From AP-15 sp963790875 (GTDB lineage: Bacteria; Pseudomonadota; Alphaproteobacteria; ATCC43930; CGMCC-115725), in NCBI GenBank assembly GCA_963790875.1, contig CAWBQT010000008.1:682001-746000 (forward strand): a stretch of DNA of 64,000 bases. The letters run 5' to 3'. The notes below the pieces were generated by a model. The model did no database searches. It was not told the origin of the DNA and saw only the letters and a list, made by a program, of their open reading frames with translations. Position numbers and translations under genes: made by a program. Below are positions 20,863 to 29,556 of the stretch, piece after piece (positions within the stretch are counted from its first letter, which is position 1; every line of letters begins with the position of its first letter).

Positions 20863-20992
20863 GTGACCGGCGACCTCGGCGGCGAAACCTGTTGCGACGG
20901 TAGCGTTGCCGCCGAGCCTCCGCAAGCGAAGCGCGAACCGGCAGGCGCGCTTGACAGCCCAGGTGCCCGACACCATAGTCGCATCGCGCGAC

Positions 20993-21068
<76 letters not shown>

Positions 21069-21690
21069 GATATTGTAATCCGCGCGCTTTGTCCGCATGC
21101 CGGTCTCGGCGGAACTCGAACCCCCTAGAACTAGATGCACTCGCAAACAGTTCGGCCCGAGTGCAGAAAAGATTTCCGCCGCGGGTATCAGCATGCTGCC
21201 TTTGGCCTTGGCAAGACGGCCGAACGGGTCTTGTACCTCGATGAGCCGCCGCTGCGATGTCGGGCAGTCGAACACCACATAGAGCCAGTAGCGTTCGCGC
21301 AGATTACAGGCCTTGGCCCGTTCGTTCTCGAGCGCCTCGACCGCCCGGCCGCCGGCGCGACCCTTGACCTCGATCGCGCGCTCCTCCGCCCGGTCGTGGA
21401 CGCTCGCCGTTGGATCCGCCCCATCCTCTGTTCGAGACACGCCGGGTTCCGCGGCACGTCGTAATCACACCAACCAGCAGAGCTGAAGGTTTATGCCTTC
21501 GCTGGCGGCATCGGTCGCGACTAGATAATTGGCACCTCAGTCCGCGAGCGGAGGCCGGAACAGCTCGACCTGCGCCTCGCGCTCGCGGTCTTCGAGGCCT
21601 CCCTGGATCGGAGCGGCATGCCCCGTGAAGCCGAGCCCTTCGAGCCGGCGCACGAGAAATTCGGCGGAATTGCGATGCTCCCTCGAACTG
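21069..21690 (-). pseudogene. Decayed SNF2-type helicase with DUF3883 C-terminus
   Basis: Pieces of one protein appear in several minus-strand frames. Reading right to left: 'EHRNSAEFLVRRLEGLGF' and 'IQGGLEDREREAQVELFR', then after a TGA 'YLVATDAASEGINLQLCW' (helicase motif V), then in another frame 'DYDVPRNPACLEQRMGRIQR' (motif VI), then in a third frame 'IEVKGRAGGRAV', 'NERAKACNLRERYWLYVV' and 'LIEVQDPFGRL', which is the DUF3883 domain. At least two frameshifts and one stop break it, and the helicase N-terminal half is missing. SNF2-DUF3883 proteins are found in anti-phage islands such as DISARM-like loci. The 3' end runs up to the tRNA. Confidence 0.75.
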
Positions 21691-21712
21691 ATGCACTACT
21701 GGCCGGTCGTGC

Positions 21713-21753
21713 GCATTGATAAATCAGGATCGTTCTGCTATAAAATTGCGATA
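21713..21753 (-). repeat. 41-base dispersed repeat, copy 1
   Basis: On the minus strand, this 41-base stretch matches 37 of 41 bases with 59387-59427 (plus strand). Both copies lie in gene-poor, decayed, relatively AT-rich DNA, and both begin TATCGCAATTT and continue with ATAGCAGAACGATC. It looks like a shared remnant of a mobile or repeated element. Confidence 0.7.
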
Positions 21754-22200
21754 ATCGCCTTGGAGTATTCGGCACGCAAACTGGCGGGCAGCGGGAGAGG
21801 GTCCGGCAATTCCACGGCTCCCCTGTTCGGCCGATTTAATTCCGTGTTCGGGCGCATTTATTTCACTGTTGCCAAACTAGGGAATTTCCGACGAGGGTAT
21901 TGATAAAGATAAGTTTTTTATGCGAAGCCGGTCCGATCTCGATTTTTTCCCTTTATATTCCCATCGACCAGGGAAGCTCGGAGGTTTCTGTGAGGTGTAG
22001 CCGACTTCCCCGAAATAACCCGATTTTGCGTCGGAAAGTAGTGCCAATCAGGAACCACCGCCGCTCGGAACGGTGGGCGACAATTATTCTGCTACGAATC
22101 GCTGGGATAGTCGCCCACATCACCCAGGCACTTGTCCGGCTTGGCCGAGCGAGGGCAGAATTGTCGGCAGGCGTTCAGGCGGACAGAAGGAATCGGGGCG
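21754..22200. other. AT-rich non-coding stretch beside the helicase remnant
   Basis: About 450 bases, visibly richer in A and T than the rest of the window, with no supported gene. Short open frames have no recognisable family. Together with the adjoining helicase debris and the repeat it looks like foreign DNA in decay. It must contain the promoter for the carboxymuconolactone decarboxylase-family gene. Confidence 0.5.
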
Positions 22201-22617
22201 ATGGCGGACAGCGAACTCTACCAAAAGGGTGATGCGATGAGGCGCCGGCTGCTCGGCGACGCGGCGGTCGAGCGGACGGCGCGCGACACCTACAGCGACC
22301 CGGTCATGAAGAAATTCATCGATGTCGCGACCGAAACGGTGTTCGGCGCCTTGTGGACCCGGCCGGGCCTCGACACCAAGACGAGGGCGTTGATCTGCGT
22401 CGTCTCGGATGCCGCGACCGGGCGCGCCCCGGAATTGGCTTTGCATTTGCGCATGGCGTTGCGCCAGGGCTGGACCGAAGACGAACTCAGCGAGGCGCTG
22501 ATCCATCTCCTGGGTTATGTCGGCGCCCCGACCACCCGCGAAGCCATGCTGGTGGCGAGCAAGGTGTTCGCCGAAATCCGCGCCGAGCCCGCCGACGCAA
22601 AGCCGGCGAACGCCTGA
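22201..22617 (+). CDS. Carboxymuconolactone decarboxylase-family protein
   Basis: A 138-residue all-helical protein of the CMD family. 'LDTKTRALICVVSDAATGRAPELALHLRMAL', in adjoining pieces, then 'GWTEDELSEALIHLLGYVGAPTTREAM', resembles gamma-carboxymuconolactone decarboxylase proper. It lacks the CxxC of the AhpD peroxidase-like branch and keeps the His in 'LHLR'. No pca cluster surrounds it, so the substrate is unproven. The ATG at 22201 gives the family length; the frame is open upstream to 22132. The methyltransferase gene follows after 16 bases. Confidence 0.85.
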   Translation: MADSELYQKGDAMRRRLLGDAAVERTARDTYSDPVMKKFIDVATETVFGALWTRPGLDTKTRALICVVSDAATGRAPELALHLRMALRQGWTEDELSEALIHLLGYVGAPTTREAMLVASKVFAEIRAEPADAKPANA

Positions 22618-22633
22618 TTGCCGATTACCGGGG

Positions 22634-23275
22634 ATGTCCAGCCGGTTCTCGAAGGCGGAGTGGGGCGCCTATTATTCGAGGAAGCGGATCGAACAGCAGT
22701 GGCTGCAACTCCATCTGCTGGGCCGGACCGACTGCGAGACAGTGCTCGAAGTCGGGCCGGGCCTCGGCCTCGTTACGGCGTTGCTCGTCAATATCGGCTA
22801 TCGGGTCGAGACGCTCGACCGACTGCCGCGCGCCTTCGCGTACCCCGATGTTCGGCACCTCGAAAAGGACATTTGCGACGTGCGCGGTGAGGAGATTGCC
22901 GGACACGACGCGATCATCTGCTGCGAGACGCTCGAACACGTCGCCTGGGAAAAAGTCGGCTCGGTACTCTCGGCCTTCCGCCGCAGCGGTGCGAAGTACC
23001 TGATCGTTTCGGTGCCCTACATGGGATTCCAGGTTTGGTTCGAGCTCTACCTCAACCGGACCACGTTCCGGCAGCATTTCTCGATGAAAAAGCTTTTGTT
23101 TCTAAGAAATTTCGTGGCCGAGCCGCGCGGCGGCCATCAATGGGAGGTCGGCTACCGCGGCCATCGATTGGCGATTTGGGAGGAACGGTTGACGGGGTGC
23201 GGCTGGGTAATCGCGCACCGCGATTTTACGGCGGGTTGCCGCTCGGTGTTTCATCTGCTGCGGCCTGCCTCCTGA
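22634..23275 (+). CDS. Class I SAM-dependent methyltransferase
   Basis: A 213-residue Rossmann-fold methyltransferase. Motif I is 'VLEVGPGLGLVTALLVNIGY' near residue 41, the motif II acid is in 'VETLDRLPRAF', and 'AIICCETLEHV' is motif IV followed by a typical 'CETLEH' element of the methyltransf_11/23 families. The substrate is not evident. The Leu-rich C-terminal half includes 'PYMGFQVWFELYLNRTTF', which may bind a hydrophobic or sugar substrate. The overlapping upstream frame is a read-through of the CMD gene. It ends facing the aldolase gene. Confidence 0.84.
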   Translation: MSSRFSKAEWGAYYSRKRIEQQWLQLHLLGRTDCETVLEVGPGLGLVTALLVNIGYRVETLDRLPRAFAYPDVRHLEKDICDVRGEEIAGHDAIICCETLEHVAWEKVGSVLSAFRRSGAKYLIVSVPYMGFQVWFELYLNRTTFRQHFSMKKLLFLRNFVAEPRGGHQWEVGYRGHRLAIWEERLTGCGWVIAHRDFTAGCRSVFHLLRPAS

Positions 23276-23335
23276 TCGGCGGATAGGTCTCCGTGACCGG
23301 GTCTCGGATGCCGCGAAACCGAAACCCCGTGCGGC

Positions 23336-24133
23336 CTACGCCGCCCGCGGCGTCAGTTTGCGCAGCGACTTGCTGCGCTGCGTCGCCGCAGCAGTCATGA
23401 AGCCGGCGTCCTGGCCGGCGAGCACAAAGCGGGTTCCCATCTCGATATAGGGCCGCATCAAGGCTTCGGTATAGATGCCGCCCATGCCAGCGAACTTGCC
23501 GTGCTCGCCGCAGGCGACGGTCATCGCGCGGTAGGCGTCGACGACCTTGGCGTTCGCGAAATCGCCGTGGATGCCCATTTCGGCGCAGAGATCGTTGGTC
23601 CCCATCAGCAAGACGTCGACCCCCGGCACCGCGGCGATTGCGTCGGCATTGGCGATGGCGGTCGGCGTTTCGAGCATCACAACGGTCAGATTGGCGGCGT
23701 TGAGCGCCTCTGCCGCCTCGCGGCTCGAGGCCTGGCGCAGCGCATAATGCGGGCCGATGCCGCCCATCGAACGGTGTCCCTGCGGCGGGTATTTCAGACG
23801 GTTGACGATCTCCGTTGCGTCGGCGGCGGTGTCGACATGCGGCACGACGATGCCGAGCGCGCCGTTGTCGAGCGCCCGCGTCGCGATCGCGTATTCGCCG
23901 TTCGGCACGCGCGCGATCGGCGCGATGCCGGCGTCGAGCGCGGCAACCGAGATCTGGGCGCAAGCCTCGAGCGACATGACGCCATGCTCCATGTCGAGAA
24001 ACAGCCAATCGAAGCCGGCCACGGCCATAGCCTTGGCGATCTCGACGCTGCGCGTCATGCGGATGCCGACACCGAGCGCCAGCTGACCCTGTTCGAGCTT
24101 TTCGCGGGCGACATTGCGGATCGTGGCGGGCAT
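23336..24133 (-). CDS. HpcH/HpaI-family class II aldolase
   Basis: A metal-dependent pyruvate aldolase-family protein of 265 residues. 'DWLFLDMEHGVMS' near residue 43 carries the catalytic His, 'PIARVPN' and 'GALGIVVPHVDTA' follow, with the metal ligands in 'VMLETPTAI' (Glu) and 'VLLMGTNDLCAEMG' (Asp). These enzymes cleave 2-keto-3-deoxy acids to pyruvate and an aldehyde. The gene follows the enolase-superfamily dehydratase by 30 bases, which supports a dehydratase-then-aldolase route for a sugar acid or related compound. Confidence 0.9.
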   Translation of the reverse strand: MPATIRNVAREKLEQGQLALGVGIRMTRSVEIAKAMAVAGFDWLFLDMEHGVMSLEACAQISVAALDAGIAPIARVPNGEYAIATRALDNGALGIVVPHVDTAADATEIVNRLKYPPQGHRSMGGIGPHYALRQASSREAAEALNAANLTVVMLETPTAIANADAIAAVPGVDVLLMGTNDLCAEMGIHGDFANAKVVDAYRAMTVACGEHGKFAGMGGIYTEALMRPYIEMGTRFVLAGQDAGFMTAAATQRSKSLRKLTPRAA

Positions 24134-24163
24134 TGGCGTCTCCCTCGATGAGGTCGGCGGAGG

Positions 24164-25321
24164 CTACGCCGGCAGTCGATATTTGTCGACAAAGCCCCAA
24201 TCGGGTTCGAGGCCGAAACCCGGCCGGTCGCCGAGATGCAGGTAGCCGTCGCGAAGTTCCGGATGGTCTTTGAACAGCCCGTAGCCGAGCGGGTCTTCCT
24301 CGGGGCCGCCATGGCCTTCGACGCCGAAGGCGCAGCGCGGCAGGGCGAGCACCAGGTGGCCGTGCAATTCGGGCGCGGTATGCGGGGCGACCATGACCCC
24401 GTGCTGCTCGGCGAGTGCCGCAATCCGCAACGCCTCGGTGAAGCCCGCGGCGCGGGTCGCGTCGAACTGCACGTAGCGGATGCCGCCCGTGACGATGAAA
24501 TCGCGGACCGTGAAGCGGGTCAGCTCGCGCTCGCCATGCGCCAACGGGATCGGCGTCGCGGCGGCGAGCCGGGCAAAGTCGGCCGGCTGCAGATACCAGT
24601 GCAACGGCTCTTCGAGCCAGAAGATGCGCTGCGGCTCGACGGCCCGGGCAAAGGCGATGCAGTCTGCGAGGTCGTAAGCCGCGTTCATGTCGAGCATCAG
24701 GAGCGGCGCGTCGCCGATTTCGCGGCGCACCGCGGCGATGCGCGCCGCCTCGCCGGCGACATTGCCGGCCCCAGTCTTCAGCTTGACGGCGCGGTAGCCG
24801 TGCCGCAGCAGCCGGGCCATTTCTTCGGCATACTCGGCATTGCCGGCGCCGGGCCGGTAATAGCCGCCGGTCGCATAGGTGAAGAGCGGCCGGTTTTCGC
24901 CGCCGAGGAGCCGATATACCGGCAGCCCTGCCGCCTTGCCCTTGATGTCCCACAACGCGATGTCGATGCCGGCGATCGCCGCCATCGCCGGTGTCCGCGC
25001 ACCGCGCGGGACGGGCGGCGGCAAGCCGTCGCGGCCGTCGATCGCACCGGGCCGCGGCGAGGTCAGCCCGAACAGTTTTTCCCAGACCGCAACCTGCGCC
25101 AGCGCATCCATGCCGTGGACGATCTCGCCGAAGCGGGCAACCCATTCGCAGATCCGCGGCATCGGCGCGCCGTGGATCTGGCCGTAGCCGACGAGGCCGT
25201 CATCGGTGCGCACTTCCGTCAGGATGACGTTCCAGGCCTTGATCTCTTCATGCGCGGTCCACACCGGCTGCGGCCGCGGGACCGAGATCATATGCGACTC
25301 AACCGATGCGATCCGGCTCAT
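24164..25321 (-). CDS. Enolase-superfamily dehydratase (mandelate racemase/muconate lactonizing family)
   Basis: A 385-residue enolase-superfamily enzyme. The N-terminal capping domain is followed by a beta/alpha barrel with K180-x-K182 ('AVKLK'), metal ligands D211 ('MLDMN'), E237 or E238 ('LEEP') and E264 ('AHGERE'), and H314 in 'VAPHTAPELHG'. This residue set fits the mandelate racemase/sugar-acid dehydratase subgroup. The exact substrate cannot be read from sequence. It sits between an aldolase and an MFS carrier on the same strand, with 20-30 base gaps, so the three form an operon for uptake and breakdown of one compound. Confidence 0.88.
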   Translation of the reverse strand: MSRIASVESHMISVPRPQPVWTAHEEIKAWNVILTEVRTDDGLVGYGQIHGAPMPRICEWVARFGEIVHGMDALAQVAVWEKLFGLTSPRPGAIDGRDGLPPPVPRGARTPAMAAIAGIDIALWDIKGKAAGLPVYRLLGGENRPLFTYATGGYYRPGAGNAEYAEEMARLLRHGYRAVKLKTGAGNVAGEAARIAAVRREIGDAPLLMLDMNAAYDLADCIAFARAVEPQRIFWLEEPLHWYLQPADFARLAAATPIPLAHGERELTRFTVRDFIVTGGIRYVQFDATRAAGFTEALRIAALAEQHGVMVAPHTAPELHGHLVLALPRCAFGVEGHGGPEEDPLGYGLFKDHPELRDGYLHLGDRPGFGLEPDWGFVDKYRLPA

Positions 25322-25341
25322 CTCGGGCTCCTACCGCGCGC

Positions 25342-26595
25342 TTACCCCGCCGCCGGCGATCGCCCCGGTGCCGGTGCCGTCGGCCGGCCGAGGTTCGGCA
25401 ACAAGGCCGTCAACAGGCCGATTGCCGGCAGGAACGCGCAGATCTGGTAGACGAAGTCGATGCTGGTCGCGTCGGCAATCCGGCCGAGCAACGCCGCGCC
25501 GACCCCGGCCAGGCCGAATGACAAACCGAAAAACAGCCCGGCGATCGTGCCGATCTTCCCGGGCACCAGATCGAGCGCATAGACGATGATCGTCGACGAG
25601 GCCGAGGCCAGGGTCAGTCCGATCACGACCGTCAACACCCCGGTCCAGAACAGGCTGGCGTGCGGCAGCATCAGCGTGAACGGCAGGACGCCGACGATCG
25701 AGCCCCACATCACGTATTTGCGGCCGACCCGGTCGCCGAGCGGGCCGCCGATCAGCGTGCCGATCGCCACCGCCGCCAGAAAGGCGAACAGGTGGATCTG
25801 CGCCTCGCCCAGCGACAGGTGAAATTTGCTGATCAGATAGAAGGTGTAATAGGTGTAGAGGCTGGTCGTATAGAACGACTTGGAGAAGACCAGCACCAGC
25901 AGGATGACGAGCGCCCAGCCGATCCTGCGGCGCGACAAGTCGGGCCGGGCGCTGCCATGCGCTGACGCCGACCGGCGCGGCGCCGCCGAGCGCTCGCGGC
26001 GGTACCAGTTGCCGACCGAAAACAGCACGGTCATCGCCAGCAAGGCCGCCAGCGAGAACCAGCCGACGCTGCCCTGACCCTTCGGAATAACGATGAACGC
26101 GGCGAGGATCGGACCGAGCGACGAGCCGATATTGCCGCCGACCTGGAATAGCGATTGCGCCAGGCCATGCCGCCCGCCCGAGGCCATGCGCGCGATCCGC
26201 GAGGCTTCCGGATGGAACACCGCCGAACCGACGCCGACCATCGCCGCCGCCATTAGCAGCAGCCCGTAATTGCCGGCATGCGCGAGCAGCAACAGGCCGA
26301 AAAGCGTGACGCCCATGCCGACGGCGAGCGAATAGGGCTGCGGCCGATGATCGGTGCCGAGGCCGACCATCGGCTGCAGCAGCGACGAGGTCACCTGCGA
26401 GGTCAAAGTGATCAGCCCGATCTGCGCGAAGCTGAGGCCGTAGGAGGTTTTCAGCAACGGGTAGAGCGCCGGCAGCAGGGACTGCATCATGTCGTTGAGA
26501 AAATGCGAAAAGCTGAGCGCCATCAGGATCGAGAAGGCGGCATCCCCGGCCATTCGGCTGCTCGTGCTGCGTTCCGCAGACGCCAATATGCTCAT
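25342..26595 (-). CDS. MFS transporter, fosmidomycin-resistance (Fsr)-like
   Basis: A 12-helix major facilitator of 417 residues. 'LSFSHFLNDMMQSLLPALYPLLK' split near the start, 'GLSFAQIGLITLTSQVTSSLLQP' and 'GVGSAVFHPEASRIARMASGGRHGLAQSLFQVGGNIG' in pieces are typical of the Fsr subfamily; 'GPLGDRVGRKYV' is the MFS loop motif. Fsr itself exports fosmidomycin, but here the carrier stands first in a catabolic operon, so import of the dehydratase substrate is equally possible. The open frame runs to 27093, but that part overlaps the VOC gene; ATG 26595 begins the real protein. Confidence 0.88.
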   Translation of the reverse strand: MSILASAERSTSSRMAGDAAFSILMALSFSHFLNDMMQSLLPALYPLLKTSYGLSFAQIGLITLTSQVTSSLLQPMVGLGTDHRPQPYSLAVGMGVTLFGLLLLAHAGNYGLLLMAAAMVGVGSAVFHPEASRIARMASGGRHGLAQSLFQVGGNIGSSLGPILAAFIVIPKGQGSVGWFSLAALLAMTVLFSVGNWYRRERSAAPRRSASAHGSARPDLSRRRIGWALVILLVLVFSKSFYTTSLYTYYTFYLISKFHLSLGEAQIHLFAFLAAVAIGTLIGGPLGDRVGRKYVMWGSIVGVLPFTLMLPHASLFWTGVLTVVIGLTLASASSTIIVYALDLVPGKIGTIAGLFFGLSFGLAGVGAALLGRIADATSIDFVYQICAFLPAIGLLTALLPNLGRPTAPAPGRSPAAG

Positions 26596-26711
26596 GACAA
26601 GCTGCACTCCGACCCGATCCGTTGATCCGAGAATAACCGGTATCGATGCAGAAGTTATCTCGGGCGGCACGTAAACATGGCAGCCATTCGCCGTCTCCGT
26701 TGGCCGGGCGG

Positions 26712-27068
26712 TCAGCGCCGCAGCGGCCAGGCGAAACTGAGCTCGTGGCCGTCGGGATCGGTCACATGGAAGAACCGCTCGCCCCATTCGGCGTCGCGCG
26801 GCGTCGTATCGGGGCAATGGCCGGCGGCGACGAGGCGGGCATAGAGCCCGTCGACGTCCGAGTGGTAAAAGATCGCGCGGCCCCACCATGACCAGCGCCG
26901 CTCGTCCGGCTGGGCGATCAGGTTGAGAAACGTGCCGCCGGCCTTGAAGCTGGTGAACCCGGCGCCTTCGCCGCCGTAGAGCATCTCGAACCCCAAGAGC
27001 CGGTAGAACTCGACGGCCCGACGCATATCGTGCGTCGCGAGCGTGATGGCGCTGATCCCGGTGATCAT
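26712..27068 (-). CDS. VOC-family (glyoxalase/dioxygenase-like) protein
   Basis: A 118-residue single VOC-domain protein. 'ITGISAITLATHDMRRAVEFYRLLGFEMLYGG' in pieces starts the first beta-alpha-beta-beta-beta module; 'AIFYHSDVDGLYARLVAAG' and 'FFHVTDPDGHELSFAWPL' form the second. The metal-ligand positions hold H (in 'FYHSD' region) and E in 'HELSF'. Function may be lyase, isomerase or resistance type; it cannot be decided. The ATG at 27068 matches family length; the extension to 27185 is spurious. It diverges from the UxuA-like gene. Confidence 0.82.
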   Translation of the reverse strand: MITGISAITLATHDMRRAVEFYRLLGFEMLYGGEGAGFTSFKAGGTFLNLIAQPDERRWSWWGRAIFYHSDVDGLYARLVAAGHCPDTTPRDAEWGERFFHVTDPDGHELSFAWPLRR

Positions 27069-27171
27069 TCCCCGGATCCCAAGCGATTGGCAAAACGCGA
27101 TCGGTAAAGCAAAACGGCTTTCCCTGCTATGCTGCGCGGTCACCCGGCAAGCGGCAGAGGGGAGGAAGGCG

Positions 27172-28170
27172 ATGTATGTCGGCACGCAATTGCGGCCGCG
27201 CGACGACAGCGATTACCGGGTCTGGGCGCAGCTCGGCGTCACGCATGTCTGCGTCGACCCGCCCGGCGACCCGCATCACTGGGGTCTCGACGATCTTTGC
27301 CGCCATAAGGAGCATATCGAGTCGTTCGGACTCAGCCTCGACATGGTGCAGCTGCCGCTGTCGTCGCGGCCGATCGAGGAACAGGAAAGCCCGCATATCA
27401 TGCTGGGCCAGGAGCCCGAGCGGCAGCGCGAGATAGACAGCATCTGCGCTCTGATCGAGCGTCTCGCGGCGGCCGGCATCCCGGCGGCGAAGTACAACCT
27501 GACCTTGCTCGGCATTCCGCGGACCGAGCGCGAGCCCGGGCGCGGCGGCTCGCAGAACGCCGCCTTCCGCTGGCGCGACGTCGACCCGGCGGCACCGCCG
27601 ACGAGGGCCGGGATTGTCTCGGCCGACGAGTACTGGCAGCGGATCGACCATTTCCTCGCCGCCGTGGTGCCGGTCGCGACCGCGGCGAAGGTTCGGCTCG
27701 CCTGCCATCCGCAGGATCCCTATACGCCGCCCGGCTGGCGTGGAGTGACCAGTGTGCTCGGCACCGTCGATGGGCTGAAGCGGTTCGTTTCGCTGCATGA
27801 GAGCCCGTATCACGGGCTGAATTTCTGCCAGGGCACGGTCGCCGAAATGCTCGACGACCCGGCGCGCGAAATCTTCGACGTGATCCGCTGGTTCGGCGAG
27901 CGCGGCAAGATCTTCAACGTGCATTTCCGCAACATCAGGGGCCGCAGGCTCGACTTCGTCGAGGCGTTTCCGGACGAAGGCGACATCGACATGGCACAGG
28001 CCCTCGCCCTTTATCGCGATGTCGGCTACGCGTACATGCTGATGCCGGACCATGTGCCGCGGATCGACGGTCGCGATCCGCCGGGCGTCGCCTTTGCCTA
28101 TTGCTACGGCTATATCCAGGCGCTGATCGACGCGCTCGCGCCCCCTCCGGGCAAGCTCGGCAGCCCCTGA
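27172..28170 (+). CDS. UxuA-like (mannonate dehydratase family) TIM-barrel protein
   Basis: A 332-residue protein with features of mannonate dehydratase: 'VRLACHPQDPYTPPGWRG', 'SVLGTVDGLKRF', 'GLNFCQGTVAEM', 'FNVHFRNIRG' and 'MLMPDHVPRIDG', which carry the metal-binding His, Cys, His and Asp/His positions of the family. The N-terminal part ('WAQLGVTHVCVDPP') begins the barrel. Mannonate dehydratase turns D-mannonate into 2-keto-3-deoxygluconate. This version is shorter than the E. coli enzyme, so a related substrate is possible. ATG 27172 has GGGGAGGAAGG ahead of it. The divergent aldolase/dehydratase operon suggests a shared sugar-acid pathway. Confidence 0.82.
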   Translation: MYVGTQLRPRDDSDYRVWAQLGVTHVCVDPPGDPHHWGLDDLCRHKEHIESFGLSLDMVQLPLSSRPIEEQESPHIMLGQEPERQREIDSICALIERLAAAGIPAAKYNLTLLGIPRTEREPGRGGSQNAAFRWRDVDPAAPPTRAGIVSADEYWQRIDHFLAAVVPVATAAKVRLACHPQDPYTPPGWRGVTSVLGTVDGLKRFVSLHESPYHGLNFCQGTVAEMLDDPAREIFDVIRWFGERGKIFNVHFRNIRGRRLDFVEAFPDEGDIDMAQALALYRDVGYAYMLMPDHVPRIDGRDPPGVAFAYCYGYIQALIDALAPPPGKLGSP

Positions 28171-28250
28171 TCTACCGGGCGGCGGCGAATCTTGACCATG
28201 CCGCCTAGGCGAAGTCAAAATCGAGGCGACAGCAAGCGCCGGAGTGCGTC

Positions 28251-29531
28251 ATGCCAACCAAAGCATCGGAACGAGCACCGTTTCTCGCGCACGCCTTCAG
28301 CGCCTACCACCACCGCGGCCGCCCGCCGGCCGACGATGAACTGACCCGCGTCGGCCCCGGCACGCCCGGCGGCGAATATCTGCGCCGCTTCTGGCAGCCG
28401 GTTGTCCTGTCGGAGGAATTGCGCGAGGTGCCGCGTCGGCTGCGCATCCTGGGCGAGGATCTCGTGGCCTATCGCGACAAAAGCGGCACGGTCGGCCTCT
28501 TGGAGCTGCACTGCCCGCATCGCGGCACTTCGCTCGAGTTCGGCCTGGTCGGTGACCGCGGGATCCGCTGCTGCTATCACGGCTGGCTGTTCGACGCCGA
28601 CGGCACGATCCTGGAGACGCCGGGCGAGCCGGCCGAGAGCACGCTGAAAGACCGGCTGTTTCATGGCGCCTATCCGGTCCGCGAGCACGGCGGTCTGGTC
28701 TTCGCCTATATGGGCCCGCCCGACAAGCAGCCCGATTTCCCGATCCTCGACACTTACGACCTTCCCGGCTATCGGCAGGTCGCCCGCGCGCCGACCCTGT
28801 GGGAGTGCAATTGGCTGCAGGTCAAGGAAAACAGCATGGATCCGGCGCATCTCGCCTTCCTGCACACCTTGCCCGGCAGCGACGGCTTCACCGACGACTT
28901 CAAGGAACTGGCCGAGTGGGACTGGATGGAGACCCCGATCGGTATGGTCTATATCGATACGCGGCGGCAGGGGGATCGGGTCTGGGTCCGAGTGGCCGAC
29001 TTCATCCTCCCGAACATTCACCAGTTTCCGCCCAATGCCGACCCGATGGCGCAACGGAACTCGCTGAACCGGCCGATGGCGACGACCTGGGCGGTGCCGC
29101 TCGACGACACGCACACGATGCAGATCGGCTATTACCGGGCGCCGGAGGGGCGCGAATTTCGGCGCGGCGCCGGGTTCGGGCAGGATGCCAGCCGCCCCTA
29201 CGAGGAGCGGCAGCGGGTCCCCGGCGACTACGACGCGCAGGTCAGCATCCATGGGGGCGTTTCGCGCCATGGGCTCGAGCATCTCGCCGCCACCGACCGC
29301 GGCGTGATCATGATGCGCAACATGATCCGGCGCGGCATTCGCGCGGTCCGTAGGGGCAAGGAATTGGATTGCCGCATTTTGCGCAACGGCGGCGCGATTG
29401 CGACTTATGGCCACGACCAGGTCGTCCCCGGCATCGCGCCGGCCGAGACGCCCGAGAAGGATAGGGAGCTGTTGCGCCGGGTCGCCCGCGACGTGGTGCG
29501 GGAAGCGGTGGCTAGCGCCGCCGAGAAATGA
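28251..29531 (+). CDS. Rieske aromatic-ring-hydroxylating oxygenase, alpha-type subunit
   Basis: A 426-residue iron-sulfur oxygenase. The Rieske cluster ligands are 'CPHRG' near residue 88 and 'CCYHGW' near residue 108. The catalytic domain has the mononuclear iron motif 'SMDPAHLAFLH' near residue 196, with an upstream 'ENSMD' bridge. The layout resembles phthalate 4,5-dioxygenase/vanillate demethylase-type enzymes, which pair with a separate reductase. No reductase gene is adjacent. It lies 80 bases after the UxuA-like gene. Substrate unknown. Confidence 0.88.
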   Translation: MPTKASERAPFLAHAFSAYHHRGRPPADDELTRVGPGTPGGEYLRRFWQPVVLSEELREVPRRLRILGEDLVAYRDKSGTVGLLELHCPHRGTSLEFGLVGDRGIRCCYHGWLFDADGTILETPGEPAESTLKDRLFHGAYPVREHGGLVFAYMGPPDKQPDFPILDTYDLPGYRQVARAPTLWECNWLQVKENSMDPAHLAFLHTLPGSDGFTDDFKELAEWDWMETPIGMVYIDTRRQGDRVWVRVADFILPNIHQFPPNADPMAQRNSLNRPMATTWAVPLDDTHTMQIGYYRAPEGREFRRGAGFGQDASRPYEERQRVPGDYDAQVSIHGGVSRHGLEHLAATDRGVIMMRNMIRRGIRAVRRGKELDCRILRNGGAIATYGHDQVVPGIAPAETPEKDRELLRRVARDVVREAVASAAEK

Positions 29532-29556
29532 ACGTCGATTGCGCCGCCGCCGCCGA

